A stretch of DNA of 64,000 bases from positions 1 through 64,000 of the forward strand of contig CAISPV010000016.1 in assembly GCA_903887485.1 (NCBI GenBank), in the 5' to 3' direction. A program made the position numbers and the translations under genes. This document shows positions 24,982-35,242 of the stretch, one piece after another; position 1 is the stretch's first letter, and the number at the start of each line of letters is the position of its first letter. The notes beneath the pieces are model-generated. The model had not been told where the DNA came from. It did no database searches and saw only the letters and a program-made list of their open reading frames with translations. The stretch is from an uncultured Desulfobulbaceae bacterium. Its GTDB lineage: Bacteria; Desulfobacterota; Desulfobulbia; Desulfobulbales; Desulfocapsaceae.

Positions 24982-27027
24982 ATGGTCATACGGTCGCGTC
25001 GGAAGGCAAAGAAGAGTGGACGAGGCCGGCTGGCGGTTTTGTGTGTGGCCCTGGTCGTTGTCGCGGGAGTTGTCGGCGGTGTTTTCTATAAACAGGAGAT
25101 CACCGCTTTTGTTTGTAAGGTATTTCTTAAGCAGGGCAAAACGACGGAGAGAAAAAAAAATGAGCGCGGGACTATTTATGACAGGAATTTCAAAGAACTG
25201 GCCCTGTCTCTTGACCGGGTTTCTGTCTATGTAAAACCCAGAGAGCTGGAAGATATTCACGGGAGCGCCGAGCAGCTTGCCACTGTTCTGGGGATGCGTG
25301 AACAAGAGCTGCTGGGTCGTTTGGAAAAGGATACGCAGCAGATCTGGCTGGCAAAAAATATCAGTATAGAAGAAGAAAAGGCCATAACGGATCTTCATCT
25401 TCATGGTGTCTTTTTTGACAGGGAGCAGGTTCGCTATTATCCGTACAAGGGTGTTGCGGCCCATGTGATTGGTTTTGCCGATCATAATATGGGATTGGCC
25501 GGGGCTGAGCATTATTATAATCGCCTCCTGAGTCAGGCCAGTATCAGTCAGGAGGAGTTTCCTCATATCGATTTGGCTGGACATTCTCGGTCTGGCGTCA
25601 GTGGTCAGCATCTTGCTTTGACCATCGACCTGAAAATACAGGATTTTCTTGAAAAATACGTGGCAGCTCTCGGGGGAGTGCATGAGGGGGTGGAGATTGC
25701 AGCCATTCTCATGGAGACAGAAACGGGTGCCATTGTCGCCAATGCCAATTTTCCCTCTTTTGATCCAAATATATTCTATCAATATAAGAAGAAACTTCTT
25801 GCCAATATCCTGCTTGAGCCAGTGGTTATTCCTAAGGAGATACGGGGCTTCTTTCAGGATGCGGCCCTGCTTCAGGCCGATTGGGATAGATATGAACAGG
25901 GTTATCCATGGAGCATTGCAGCGGGCAGTGTTGATGCCGGCAGTGAGCTTCGTTTGTGGGAACGGTTGGGCTTGAGTGCGGTGCCGGATTTGGACTTCTC
26001 GGTGCAGGCAGACCATGGACGATCTGGTCAGCGAGCTGGAAGCGAGACTCTGAGTGTCGCGGGCGCCAAAGACAGTGCGGGAACGACAAATGGCAAAGGC
26101 AATGTTGTCGGGCTTGGGAAAAAAGCTGTGGCGCCGGAAAAGACAACAGGAACTATGCCGGTTGAGGCGACGCCAATACAGATACTTCTTGGTATGAATT
26201 ATCTCTTAAATGGCAGTCATCAGGTTTTGCCGCATGTCCTTGATCGTGTCCTGGAGCGGAATGGTGAGCATGAGTATCCTTTCAGGTTGTCGGCAACAGG
26301 TGAAACGCCCCGCTCAACAGCGCTTCCTGCATCAACAGAAATCTGGAGATTATTCAAGGCCAGAGGGCATAAAGGGGTGCTTGATTCTGTTTTTGTTGAT
26401 ACCCGTGAGCTCTCTTTTCAGCCGGTTGAGGCTGGAATGACCGCAGGTCAGTCCGGTGCCGGGGACGGCAAGGACGGCGAATATGTCAGGAACAGAATGA
26501 TGTTTGCTCTGTTGCCGGCAGAAAAACCGGAACTGATTTTTATGGTGATTGTACGTCAGCCGTATCTTGAACCATCTCTTGCCTCTGCTAAAGATGTGTG
26601 GGACTTGGTTGGACCAGCCGGCAAGCTCTTGCCGTCGATGGTGGCCCTGCAGCAGGTGCATAAAAATCTTTCGGATATGATGAGTATGTCTGAGAGAAAG
26701 GGTAGTAATTACCAGCAGGAGCAAAAGAAAAAAGCCTTGGCTGGGTTGGAGACTGTCCTGGAATTGCATCATCCTCTCATGCCTGATCTTGGTGGTATGA
26801 GTTTACGGCGGGCCTTGCGGTTGTTGCAGGACAAAAAAGTCAAGATCCGGATTCAAGGAACTGGACGGGTTGTATCTCAGAGCCCGTCAGCAGGAATACC
26901 CTTGGATGGAGTGAAAGAGTGTCTGCTCACTTTGAAAAAAGATGAAAAAATTGATAAGATAGCACCCGCCCAAAGTCAGACAGCAAGTGATGGGAAGATA
27001 AAGAATAAAGCTGAAAGTAAAAAGTAA
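24982..27027 (+). CDS. ftsI: FtsI-position penicillin-binding-protein homologue with lost active site, plus PASTA domain
   Basis: 681 residues, open without frameshift. The class B PBP frame is clear: basic tail and membrane anchor (~16-34), RGTIYDRN (62-69), pedestal, AILMETETGAIVANANFPSF (241-260), VGLGKKA (376-382), TPIQILLGMNYLLNG (397-411) and a PASTA domain (~598-652). The catalytic motifs are gone. Where FtsI has EPGSTFK this protein has EPVVIPK (279-285), so the nucleophile serine is Val282. No SxN is found in the expected stretch (GYPWSIAAGSVDAGSELRL). The KTGT position reads MTAGQSG (486-492). It should not bind beta-lactams or catalyse transpeptidation; a structural or scaffolding role is inferred. 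Long linkers (341-392, 430-500) look unconstrained. Position between ftsL and murE is standard. Confidence 0.85.
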   Translation: MVIRSRRKAKKSGRGRLAVLCVALVVVAGVVGGVFYKQEITAFVCKVFLKQGKTTERKKNERGTIYDRNFKELALSLDRVSVYVKPRELEDIHGSAEQLATVLGMREQELLGRLEKDTQQIWLAKNISIEEEKAITDLHLHGVFFDREQVRYYPYKGVAAHVIGFADHNMGLAGAEHYYNRLLSQASISQEEFPHIDLAGHSRSGVSGQHLALTIDLKIQDFLEKYVAALGGVHEGVEIAAILMETETGAIVANANFPSFDPNIFYQYKKKLLANILLEPVVIPKEIRGFFQDAALLQADWDRYEQGYPWSIAAGSVDAGSELRLWERLGLSAVPDLDFSVQADHGRSGQRAGSETLSVAGAKDSAGTTNGKGNVVGLGKKAVAPEKTTGTMPVEATPIQILLGMNYLLNGSHQVLPHVLDRVLERNGEHEYPFRLSATGETPRSTALPASTEIWRLFKARGHKGVLDSVFVDTRELSFQPVEAGMTAGQSGAGDGKDGEYVRNRMMFALLPAEKPELIFMVIVRQPYLEPSLASAKDVWDLVGPAGKLLPSMVALQQVHKNLSDMMSMSERKGSNYQQEQKKKALAGLETVLELHHPLMPDLGGMSLRRALRLLQDKKVKIRIQGTGRVVSQSPSAGIPLDGVKECLLTLKKDEKIDKIAPAQSQTASDGKIKNKAESKK

Positions 27028-27098
27028 AAAAACAGATAGTCTTTTTTGGCCATTGATTACGGTTTTATCATTCAACTTCCATCTCTCAACCATTCTCA

Positions 27099-30000
27099 AT
27101 GAATCGTGTAAAACCTGAAAGGCAGTTTTCCCAAGAGAGTGGCAGCGGAGAATATTCTCTGCAGGCGCTTTTGGGCTCAGTGGCGTATTCTGTTTTGGGT
27201 ACAAAACTGCCCGCCGGAATAACGGTCTCTGGGGTGACGGCTGATTCGCGAAAGGTTCAGGCCGGTTCTCTTTTTGTGGCCCTGGCCGGTTGCAGAACTG
27301 ATGGTCATGTCTATCTGGAACAGGTGATGGCTGGCGGTTGTGCTGCATTGGTGGTGGAAAAAGGCAGGGTGACAGCAGAACAGCTTGCGGGATGTGGCCA
27401 GTGTGTGATTATGGTTGCGGACAGCCATTTGGCCTATGCACAGATCGCGGCCAATCTGTATGGGCAGCCAGCACAGGGCTTGACTCTTGTTGGCGTCACC
27501 GGCACCAATGGCAAGACCACGGTCAGCTATCTCCTTGAGAGCGTCTTGACACAGCTTGGTCTGCCGGTTGGGGTCATCGGAACGGTCAACTATCGTTACC
27601 ATGATGCCAAGGGACAGGATGTTACCATTCCCGCCCCTTTCACAACTCCTGAGCCGCTCTTGCTTCAGGCCCTCCTTCGGCAGATGGCAGACGCGGATGT
27701 GACCCATGTAATCATGGAAGTTTCTTCGCATGCCCTGGTTCAGCGCCGCCTTGGAGCTCTGCAGTTTGATGTGCTTGCCTTTACCAATCTCTCTCGTGAT
27801 CATCTGGATTATCATCAGGACATGGATGATTATTTCGCGGCCAAGGCCCTCCTGTTTCGTGATCATCTAAAAAAAGGCGGCAAGGCGGTTATTACCCGTA
27901 CCGCCTGCTATGACCCTGAAGAAGAGAACAGGACGCGACGGCTGGTTGAGCTGTGTGCAGCTCAGGGCGCTCAGGTCTTGCAGTGTGGCAGGAGTGGTGA
28001 CGGTGATATCTATCCTTTGACGATCCAGTCAGATTTAAATTCCACGGTTATGACCCTGCATGTTTCCGCCGATGAGATGCAGGTTGCAACTCCTCTGGTG
28101 GGTGACTTCAATGTGGCAAATCTGCAGACCGTGATGGGGCTGGGACTGGCCCTGGGCATTCAGGCCAAGGCTTTGTCCTCCATGCTGGCCCATGCGTCCG
28201 GGGCTCCAGGTCGTATGCAGCGGGTGCTGCCGGCAGAGCAGCAGGCTCATCTTCGGCCCGCAGTTTTTGTTGATTATGCCCATACCCCGGACGCCTTGGA
28301 AAAGGTACTGGAGACCCTGTCCCGGCTTCCGCATCGGAGATTGATCTGTGTCTTTGGCTGCGGCGGTGACAGGGACAAAGGAAAGCGCGCGATTATGGGT
28401 GAGATTGCCGGTCAGCGTTGTGATGTGGTGATCGTTACTGATGATAACCCGCGCAGTGAATCGCCTCAGGAAATAGTCGCCCAGATAGTGTCCGGTATCC
28501 GTTTGAGCGGTAACGGCGAGCGATCCTCTTCCTGGCTTCGGACCTCAGTAGTGAGCGAGAAGGGTTTTCTGGTAATCCATAGTCGTGCCCAGGCTATCGC
28601 TGCGGCCATTGGTGCGGCAACAGCTGAGGATATCGTGCTCATTGCCGGCAAAGGGCATGAATTGTATCAGCTCAGTCAGGATGGAAAGCGTTTTTTTGAT
28701 GATACCCTTGAGGCAAAAAAGGCGTTGACCGCCTGGAGGCTTGAGGATCTCAAGCTGGCGACCAAGGGTGTGTTGACCTGTGATTCGTGCGGAGCAGCAG
28801 GGCTTGGGGCAGTGGTCACGGACAGCCGGAAGGTGGCGGTGGGCGATATCTTTGTGGCTCTTGCCGGCGAGCGCTTTGACGGGCATGATTTTCTGGAACA
28901 GGTGGCGGCGTCCGGTGCAGGTTGTCTTGTTGTCTGTAAGGATATACCGCAAGAGACACTTCCTGCTATTCCCTGTCTGTTGGTGGATGATACCTTGCGG
29001 GCCCTTGGCGATCTGGCCGCGTACCGGCGGCAGGTGATGAAGGCGGTCAGCCGACCGTTGGTGGTGGGGATGACCGGGAGTTGTGGCAAAACCACGGTCA
29101 AGGAGATGACGGCGGCGATTTTTGAACAGCATTGGCCTTTCCGTCAGGACGTGCCACCTGATCAGGTATTGAAGACCCGGGGTAACTTTAATAACCTTAT
29201 CGGGTTGCCTCTTTCACTCTTACCTCTTGGCCCTGGCCAGAAAGCAGCCATTCTGGAGATGGGGATGAACCGGCCCGGTGAGATTGCAAGGCTTGCCCAG
29301 ATTGCTGATCCTGATATTGCCTGTATCGTCAATGTCCATGCCGCACATCTGGAAGGACTGCATTCTCTGGAAGGGGTTGCCCAGGCCAAAGAGGAGTTGT
29401 TTGTTGGCAGCGGCGCTGCCACGACGCTGGTTGTTAATCTGGATGATCCCCTTGTGCGGGCCTGTGCTGAGAAGTATCCGCAACAAAAGATTTCATACGC
29501 CGCAGATGAAGCCGGTATGCGCTACGCGCCTCAGGTCTTTGCCTCTGACGTCCAGAAAGCGGGGAACTTTGCCCAGAGTTTTGTCCTCCATGCTGCCGGC
29601 GAGACCATTCTGGTGACCCTGCAGGTACCAGGCGTTCATAATATCTCCAATGCAGTGGCCGCCGCTGCCATTGCCTGTGCCGCTGGGATTGGCATCAGTG
29701 AGATTGCCGCAGGTCTTGGGAGCTTTCAGCCTGCTGATAAGCGGATGCAGATTGTTACCGGAAAGGGCGGCTTGCATATTTTAAACGATACCTATAATGC
29801 CAATCCGGCTTCCATGCGGGCAGGACTTGCGACCCTTGGCCGGCAGGATGGCGGCAGACGGGTGGCGATTCTGGGAGATATGCTGGAGCTGGGGCCGACA
29901 AGTGCCGGCGCGCATCGGGAAGTGGGGCGTTACGCGGCGGATCAGGGTGTTGATTATCTGGCCATAGTCGGGGATTTCGCCGATGAAACAGCCACGGGGG

Positions 30001-30179
30001 CCAGGATGGCAGGCATTGATGGTCAGCGGATCAGGATTTTTCAGGAGAAGAAAGATGTGACAGCCTGGATTGAAGGGCTGCTGGCTGCGGGTCAGTTGCA
30101 GGCTGGCGACTGGTTACTGGTCAAAGGTTCAAGGGGTATGCGTCTTGAAGTCGTGGTTGAGCAGTTAATGGTTCCTTGA
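27099..30179 (+). CDS. murE-murF: MurE-MurF fusion: UDP-MurNAc-tripeptide synthetase / D-Ala-D-Ala-adding ligase
   Basis: 1026 residues encode two Mur ligases in one chain. The MurE half (1 to ~545) has VTADSRKVQAGSLFVAL, the ATP loop GVTGTNGKTT (~134), HVIMEVSSHALVQ, YAHTPDALEKVL and DDNPRSE (~449); the DNPR signature indicates meso-diaminopimelate as substrate. The MurF half (~557 to 1026) has VVTDSRKVAVGDIFVALAGE, GMTGSCGKTTVKEM (~657), TRGNFNNLIGLPL, NVHAAHLEG, LNDTYNANPASMR and ILGDMLELG. Both ATP sites look intact, so the two consecutive cytoplasmic steps (adding mDAP, then D-Ala-D-Ala) are physically joined. In most dcw clusters these are separate adjacent genes. Confidence 0.94.
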   Translation: MNRVKPERQFSQESGSGEYSLQALLGSVAYSVLGTKLPAGITVSGVTADSRKVQAGSLFVALAGCRTDGHVYLEQVMAGGCAALVVEKGRVTAEQLAGCGQCVIMVADSHLAYAQIAANLYGQPAQGLTLVGVTGTNGKTTVSYLLESVLTQLGLPVGVIGTVNYRYHDAKGQDVTIPAPFTTPEPLLLQALLRQMADADVTHVIMEVSSHALVQRRLGALQFDVLAFTNLSRDHLDYHQDMDDYFAAKALLFRDHLKKGGKAVITRTACYDPEEENRTRRLVELCAAQGAQVLQCGRSGDGDIYPLTIQSDLNSTVMTLHVSADEMQVATPLVGDFNVANLQTVMGLGLALGIQAKALSSMLAHASGAPGRMQRVLPAEQQAHLRPAVFVDYAHTPDALEKVLETLSRLPHRRLICVFGCGGDRDKGKRAIMGEIAGQRCDVVIVTDDNPRSESPQEIVAQIVSGIRLSGNGERSSSWLRTSVVSEKGFLVIHSRAQAIAAAIGAATAEDIVLIAGKGHELYQLSQDGKRFFDDTLEAKKALTAWRLEDLKLATKGVLTCDSCGAAGLGAVVTDSRKVAVGDIFVALAGERFDGHDFLEQVAASGAGCLVVCKDIPQETLPAIPCLLVDDTLRALGDLAAYRRQVMKAVSRPLVVGMTGSCGKTTVKEMTAAIFEQHWPFRQDVPPDQVLKTRGNFNNLIGLPLSLLPLGPGQKAAILEMGMNRPGEIARLAQIADPDIACIVNVHAAHLEGLHSLEGVAQAKEELFVGSGAATTLVVNLDDPLVRACAEKYPQQKISYAADEAGMRYAPQVFASDVQKAGNFAQSFVLHAAGETILVTLQVPGVHNISNAVAAAAIACAAGIGISEIAAGLGSFQPADKRMQIVTGKGGLHILNDTYNANPASMRAGLATLGRQDGGRRVAILGDMLELGPTSAGAHREVGRYAADQGVDYLAIVGDFADETATGARMAGIDGQRIRIFQEKKDVTAWIEGLLAAGQLQAGDWLLVKGSRGMRLEVVVEQLMVP

Positions 30180-30223
30180 AGAATTCAAGGGATCCTCTTT
30201 TAATTTAACACTTACAATTAGCT

Positions 30224-31303
30224 ATGCTCTACCATCTGCTCTATCCATTGCATGCGACTATCGGCGGGTTTAACGTATTCCGCTATATTACCGTGCGCTC
30301 TATTGGCGGGGCAATGACAGCCTTTCTCCTGATGATTGTGCTGGGGCCGATGTTTATCAGGGCCTTGCGACGTTTTCAGATAGGACAGGTGGTGCGGGAT
30401 GATGGGCCGGAAACCCATCTGGCCAAGCAGGGAGTGCCGACCATGGGCGGGGTGCTGATCCTTGCTGTCATTACCTGTGCTACGCTGCTTTGGGCCAGGT
30501 TGGATAGTTCGCTTGTCTGGCTGCTGCTCTTTGTGACCCTCTTTTTTGGCATGATTGGTGGAATTGATGATCTGAGAAAGGTGCGCAAAAAAAACAGCAA
30601 AGGTCTGAGTGCCCGGGGGAAATTGATCCTGCAGATTGGTGGCGCCTTGGTTGTTGGGCTCTTTGTCATTCTGCATCCAGGATTTGACGGGCAGTTGAGT
30701 GTGCCTTTTTTTAAGAATATTCATCCGGATCTTGGCTGGTTTTATCTTCTCTTTGCAGTGTTGGTGATTGTCGGAGCTTCCAATGCGGTGAATCTCACCG
30801 ATGGTTTGGATGGCCTGGCCACAGGTCCAACGGTTATCTCCGGATCCGTCTATCTCATTTTTTCCTATCTGGCCGGTCATACTGTGCTGGCGGATTATCT
30901 GCAGATTCCCTTTGTGCCAGGGGCAGGTGAGCTGGCGATTTTCTGCGGGGCCATGGTTGGGGCCTGTCTTGGATTTCTGTGGTTTAATGCCTATCCGGCC
31001 CAGATATTCATGGGTGACGTGGGATCCCTGGCCCTGGGCGGGGCCTTGGGCTCGATTGCCATTATTATCAAACAGGAGATCCTGCTGGCCATTGTTGGCG
31101 GGATCTTTGTCATGGAGGCGTTATCAGTCATCATGCAGGTGGGGTACTTCAAGATGACCAAAGGCAAGCGGATCTTTCTCATGGCCCCTTTTCATCATCA
31201 TTTTGAGAAAAAAGGCTGGCATGAATCAAAGGTGGTGGTCAGGTTCTGGATCGTATCCATCGTCCTAGGCCTTTTTGCCATTGCCACCTTGAAACTGCGC
31301 TGA
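30224..31303 (+). CDS. mraY: Phospho-N-acetylmuramoyl-pentapeptide transferase MraY
   Basis: Integral membrane enzyme that makes lipid I from UDP-MurNAc-pentapeptide and undecaprenyl phosphate. 359 residues with about ten transmembrane helices. Signature blocks: [35 protein letters not shown] (Asp-rich catalytic loop), [29 protein letters not shown] and [12 protein letters not shown]. Its TGA overlaps the murD ATG by one base. Confidence 0.97.
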   Translation: MLYHLLYPLHATIGGFNVFRYITVRSIGGAMTAFLLMIVLGPMFIRALRRFQIGQVVRDDGPETHLAKQGVPTMGGVLILAVITCATLLWARLDSSLVWLLLFVTLFFGMIGGIDDLRKVRKKNSKGLSARGKLILQIGGALVVGLFVILHPGFDGQLSVPFFKNIHPDLGWFYLLFAVLVIVGASNAVNLTDGLDGLATGPTVISGSVYLIFSYLAGHTVLADYLQIPFVPGAGELAIFCGAMVGACLGFLWFNAYPAQIFMGDVGSLALGGALGSIAIIIKQEILLAIVGGIFVMEALSVIMQVGYFKMTKGKRIFLMAPFHHHFEKKGWHESKVVVRFWIVSIVLGLFAIATLKLR

Positions 31304-32709
31304 TGAACATGCAAGATGAAAAAAAAATAATCGGCACGCATGTCGCGGTGATGGGACTGGGGGTCTCCGGCCGGGCGGCGGTGCGGTATCTGGTGGCGCA
31401 GGGGGTGGAGGTGTCGGTTTCTGATGCCAGGAGTGTTCAGACTTTGCCGGCAGCAGATCTGGCTTTTCTTGCCGACCATGGGGTGGAGTACGAATGTGGC
31501 GGCCATACCCTGACTTTTCTTCGGCAGGCTGACCAAATCCTGGTCAGTCCCGGTATCAGGCAGGATCTGGAGATTCTAGAGCAGCTTCGAGCCCTTGGAA
31601 TTCCAGTGCTGGGTGAACTGGCTATGGCCGCACCACTGCTGCATAATCCCGTGGTAGCAATTACCGGCACTAATGGCAAGACCACGGTGACGGCCCTGAT
31701 TGGCGAGCTGCTGCAAAGAGCGGGGAAAAAGGTCTTTGTTGGTGGCAATATAGGCAGGTCGCTCTTTGATTACCTGAGCAATCCTGATGATATTGATGTG
31801 CTGGTCCTGGAGCTTTCGAGTTTTCAACTGGAGTCTCCAGGGGCCTTTAAGGCCGATGTGGCGATCCTGCTCAATGTGACCCCGGATCATCTGGATCGCC
31901 ATGGCACTCTGGCTGGCTATGCCGCTGCCAAGATGAAAATCTTTACCGGGCAGGGGCCGAAGGATACAGCGATTGTGAGCGGTGATGACATGTTGTGTCG
32001 AGAGCTGTCGGCAGGACTTGACGGGGGGCAGCAACTGCTGCTTTTCGGCCATGACAGTGATTGTCAGGCGCAGGTTGATGGCCATTGCATTCATCTGCAG
32101 TGGCAGGGGAAACAAGAACGGTATGATCTTGCAGAATCGATGCTTGCTACTGCGACCGGAGGATTGAACAGCGCTGCGGCCATCCTTGCCGCGCGCACCC
32201 TTGGTTGCCAGCCGGAGGCGATAGCGCAAGGTCTGGCCGCCTTTCAGGTGGCGGCGCATCGGATGGCCCTGGTAGGGGAGAGTGCGGGGGTCTTGTATTA
32301 TGATGATTCCAAGGCCACCAATACCGGTGCCGTTCTCAGCGCCTTGGAAAATTTTAGCGGCAATGTGATCCTTATTGCCGGGGGCCGGGACAAGGGCGAT
32401 GATTATACCCTGCTGCGAGAGAGTGTCGGCAGGAAGGTGTGCTGTCTGATCCTGATTGGTGAGGCTGCAGAGCTGATTGCCCAGGCCCTGGCTGGTGTAA
32501 CGGATGTGCGCAAGGTCGGTTCAATGGAGGAGGCGGTCATGCTGGCGGCAGCCATTGCCAAAGCGGGGGATACGGTGCTGCTTTCTCCGGCCTGCGCCAG
32601 TTTTGATATGTTTGAGAATTATGGCCATCGGGGCAAGGTCTTTGCGGCAGCGGTGCACAAGGTGATTGGCCAGTCCGAACCAGTTGGATGCAAGGTTGGT
32701 AGCGTCTGA
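31303..32709 (+). CDS. murD: UDP-N-acetylmuramoyl-L-alanine:D-glutamate ligase MurD
   Basis: Cytoplasmic ligase adding D-Glu to UDP-MurNAc-L-Ala. 468 residues: N-terminal Rossmann part (VAVMGLGVSGRAAVRYL), ATP loop AITGTNGKTTVTAL (~120), ELSSFQLE, LNVTPDHLDRHG, YDDSKATNTGAV and LLSPACASFDMFENYGHRG. In most dcw clusters ftsW comes next; here the murD TGA overlaps the murG ATG by one base, so ftsW is cleanly absent. Confidence 0.97.
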   Translation: MNMQDEKKIIGTHVAVMGLGVSGRAAVRYLVAQGVEVSVSDARSVQTLPAADLAFLADHGVEYECGGHTLTFLRQADQILVSPGIRQDLEILEQLRALGIPVLGELAMAAPLLHNPVVAITGTNGKTTVTALIGELLQRAGKKVFVGGNIGRSLFDYLSNPDDIDVLVLELSSFQLESPGAFKADVAILLNVTPDHLDRHGTLAGYAAAKMKIFTGQGPKDTAIVSGDDMLCRELSAGLDGGQQLLLFGHDSDCQAQVDGHCIHLQWQGKQERYDLAESMLATATGGLNSAAAILAARTLGCQPEAIAQGLAAFQVAAHRMALVGESAGVLYYDDSKATNTGAVLSALENFSGNVILIAGGRDKGDDYTLLRESVGRKVCCLILIGEAAELIAQALAGVTDVRKVGSMEEAVMLAAAIAKAGDTVLLSPACASFDMFENYGHRGKVFAAAVHKVIGQSEPVGCKVGSV

Positions 32710-33821
32710 TGGCACAGGGGCGGGAGTCCATACGTCTGTTGCTCACTGGCGGCGGTACCGGTGGGCACCTCTTCCCGGCCATTGCCACTGCCGAGGCCCT
32801 GTGTCGGCGTCTTCCTGGAACCCAGGTTCTTTTTGTGGGGACGCACCGGAAGATGGATACAACCAGCCTCGCTCAATATGGGTTCAGTGCCAGGGCCATT
32901 CATTGTCAGGGGATAAAGGGAAAGGGGGTGTTGAAGCTTGTTCAGGCCCTTGTTTTGCTCCCGGTTGCCTTTGTCGAGGCTCTCTGGCATATTCTTCGTT
33001 TTCGTCCGCATCTGGTGGTCGGGGTTGGCGGATATGTGACCGGGCCGGTGGTGGCTGCGGCCAGGATACTGGGACGGCCAACAGTGATTCATGAACAGAA
33101 TTCCGTGCCCGGTCTTGCCAACAGGAAATTAGGGGCCCTGGCCACCAGGATCTGTCTTTCGCTGCCAGGCAGCGAGGTCTTTTTCCCGGCAGGAAAGACG
33201 GTGCTGACCGGTAATCCTGTGCGTCGCCAGATCCTGGAACTGGCTGGACAGCCATTAAGGAAAATTGGTGACAAGGTAACAATTCTGATTCTGGGTGGCA
33301 GTTTGGGGGCGCACCGGGTCAACGAACTGGTGGTGGGTGTCCTGACCGAGTATGGCCGGTTGATGCCGGCAGGGTTCCGGATTATTCACCAGACCGGCGC
33401 AACGGATGCGGAGTGGGTGAAATCAGTTTATCAACAGGCCGGAATCAAGGCGACAGTGGCCGCTTTTTTTACGGATATGGCTGAGGTGTATGCCGGGAGT
33501 GATTTAATTCTCTCCAGGGCGGGTGCCACGACCCTTGCCGAGTTGGCAGTGTTGGGAAAACCGGCGGTATTGATCCCTTATCCCTTTGCTGCGGATGATC
33601 ATCAAGAAAAAAATGCTTGTTATTATGCCGAAAGTGGTGGGGCCGTGGTTTTGGTGGAGCGGGAACTGACGGCCAGGAAACTGGCTGAGACCCTGGCAGA
33701 GCTTGCTTGCAATCCAGTCCGATTGCAAGAGATGGCCGAGGCCATGCGGGCCAAAGGGCGTCCTGATGCCACGGAAAAAATCGTTGATAGTTGTCTGGAA
33801 GTAATGAAATGGCAAGGCTGA
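32709..33821 (+). CDS. murG: UDP-GlcNAc:lipid I N-acetylglucosaminyltransferase MurG
   Basis: Inner-face membrane-associated GT-B enzyme that converts lipid I into lipid II. 370 residues with LLTGGGTGGHLFPAIA (first glycine-rich loop), VVGVGGYVTGPVV (second), HEQNSVPGLANR, LILGGSLGAHRVNE and DLILSRAGATTLAEL (UDP-GlcNAc site). Directly coupled to murD by a TGATG overlap. Confidence 0.97.
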   Translation: MAQGRESIRLLLTGGGTGGHLFPAIATAEALCRRLPGTQVLFVGTHRKMDTTSLAQYGFSARAIHCQGIKGKGVLKLVQALVLLPVAFVEALWHILRFRPHLVVGVGGYVTGPVVAAARILGRPTVIHEQNSVPGLANRKLGALATRICLSLPGSEVFFPAGKTVLTGNPVRRQILELAGQPLRKIGDKVTILILGGSLGAHRVNELVVGVLTEYGRLMPAGFRIIHQTGATDAEWVKSVYQQAGIKATVAAFFTDMAEVYAGSDLILSRAGATTLAELAVLGKPAVLIPYPFAADDHQEKNACYYAESGGAVVLVERELTARKLAETLAELACNPVRLQEMAEAMRAKGRPDATEKIVDSCLEVMKWQG

Positions 33822-33838
33822 AACAGTGATAATAGATC

Positions 33839-35224
33839 ATGTATAAAAAAACTAAACATATCCACTTTGTCGGTATTGGTGGCATCGGCATGAGCGGTAT
33901 TGCCGAACTCCTGCTGAATCTGGGGTACAAGGTGTCGGGGTCTGATCTGTACACCTCGGCCATCACGGCCAATCTGGCGGCGCTTGGCGGGGTGATTTAT
34001 AGAGGCCATCAGGGGCAGTGGGTGAGTGGTGCTGATGTGGTGGTGACCTCATCGGCCATTGCCGAAACCAACCCGGAGGTGGTGGCTGCCCATGAAGCGA
34101 GTATCCCGGTGATCCAGCGGGCGGAGATGCTGGCCGAGTTGATGCGGCTGAAGAAATTCGGTATTGCCATTGCCGGCAGCCATGGGAAGACTTCCACCAC
34201 CTCCATGGTCAGCTGGATGATGACCATGGCCGGACTTGATCCCACCATTGTGGTCGGGGGCAAGGTTGACAGCCTGGGCGGTAATGCCAAGCTCGGGGAG
34301 GGCGAGTTTCTGGTGGCTGAAGCCGATGAAAGTGATGGCTCGTTCCTGAAACTCTCGCCTGTGCTGGAGGTGGTTACCAATATTGATCTGGAACATCTTG
34401 ATTATTACCGGGATATTGACCATATCAAGTCGGTGTTCATGGAGTTTATTGACAAGATCCCTTTTTATGGCGCGGTGATCCTCTGTCTGGATGATGCCAA
34501 TATCGCCGATCTCCTGCCGGGGATCAGGAAAAGAATGATCACCTATGGTCTCACCGCCCAGGCGGATGTCCATGCGGAGCAGTTGGAGGCGGCCGGGGGC
34601 AAGACCCGCTTCATGGTCAGGAAAGGTGACGTGCAACTGGGCGAAATCCATCTGTCCCTGCCGGGCCGTCATAATGTCTATAACGCGCTGGCCGTGGTGT
34701 GTGTAGGGCTTGAGCTGGAGATCCCTTTTGCCGTGATTGCCGGGGCCCTTGGCAGTTTTGGGGGAGTGCAGCGGCGTATGCAGTTGAAAGGGGAAACGCG
34801 GGGAATCACGATCATGGATGATTATGGTCATCATCCCACTGAGATCAGGGCAACCCTGGCCGCCCTCAAGGAGGCTTGGCCTGACAAACGGTTGGTGGTT
34901 TTGTTTCAGCCCCATCGCTATACCCGGACCAAGGCCCTGTACAAGGAATTTCAGACCGCGTTTCATCAGGCGGATTTTTTGGTAATGACTGATATCTATG
35001 CTGCCAGTGAGGCACCGATTCCGGGCGTGAGCAGTGAAAATCTATTGGTGGATATCAAACGCCATGGTCAGCGTCACATCCATTTTATCCCGACCGTGGA
35101 AGGGCTTGCGGAAGAGCTGTTACCCCTGCTGGCCGGCGATGATCTGGTACTGACCCTGGGCGCTGGGAATATTGTGCGGGCCGGTGAGGAACTGCTTGAC
35201 CTGCTCAGGAAACAGAAGTCATGA
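33839..35224 (+). CDS. murC: UDP-N-acetylmuramate:L-alanine ligase MurC
   Basis: First Mur ligase of the pathway. 461 residues: [30 protein letters not shown] loop [15 protein letters not shown] (~110), [37 protein letters not shown] and [12 protein letters not shown]. All family motifs are intact. Not fused to Ddl or MurB, unlike some relatives; murB follows after 18 bases. Confidence 0.97.
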   Translation: MYKKTKHIHFVGIGGIGMSGIAELLLNLGYKVSGSDLYTSAITANLAALGGVIYRGHQGQWVSGADVVVTSSAIAETNPEVVAAHEASIPVIQRAEMLAELMRLKKFGIAIAGSHGKTSTTSMVSWMMTMAGLDPTIVVGGKVDSLGGNAKLGEGEFLVAEADESDGSFLKLSPVLEVVTNIDLEHLDYYRDIDHIKSVFMEFIDKIPFYGAVILCLDDANIADLLPGIRKRMITYGLTAQADVHAEQLEAAGGKTRFMVRKGDVQLGEIHLSLPGRHNVYNALAVVCVGLELEIPFAVIAGALGSFGGVQRRMQLKGETRGITIMDDYGHHPTEIRATLAALKEAWPDKRLVVLFQPHRYTRTKALYKEFQTAFHQADFLVMTDIYAASEAPIPGVSSENLLVDIKRHGQRHIHFIPTVEGLAEELLPLLAGDDLVLTLGAGNIVRAGEELLDLLRKQKS

Positions 35225-35242
35225 AGCGGTTATAAGGCGGGT

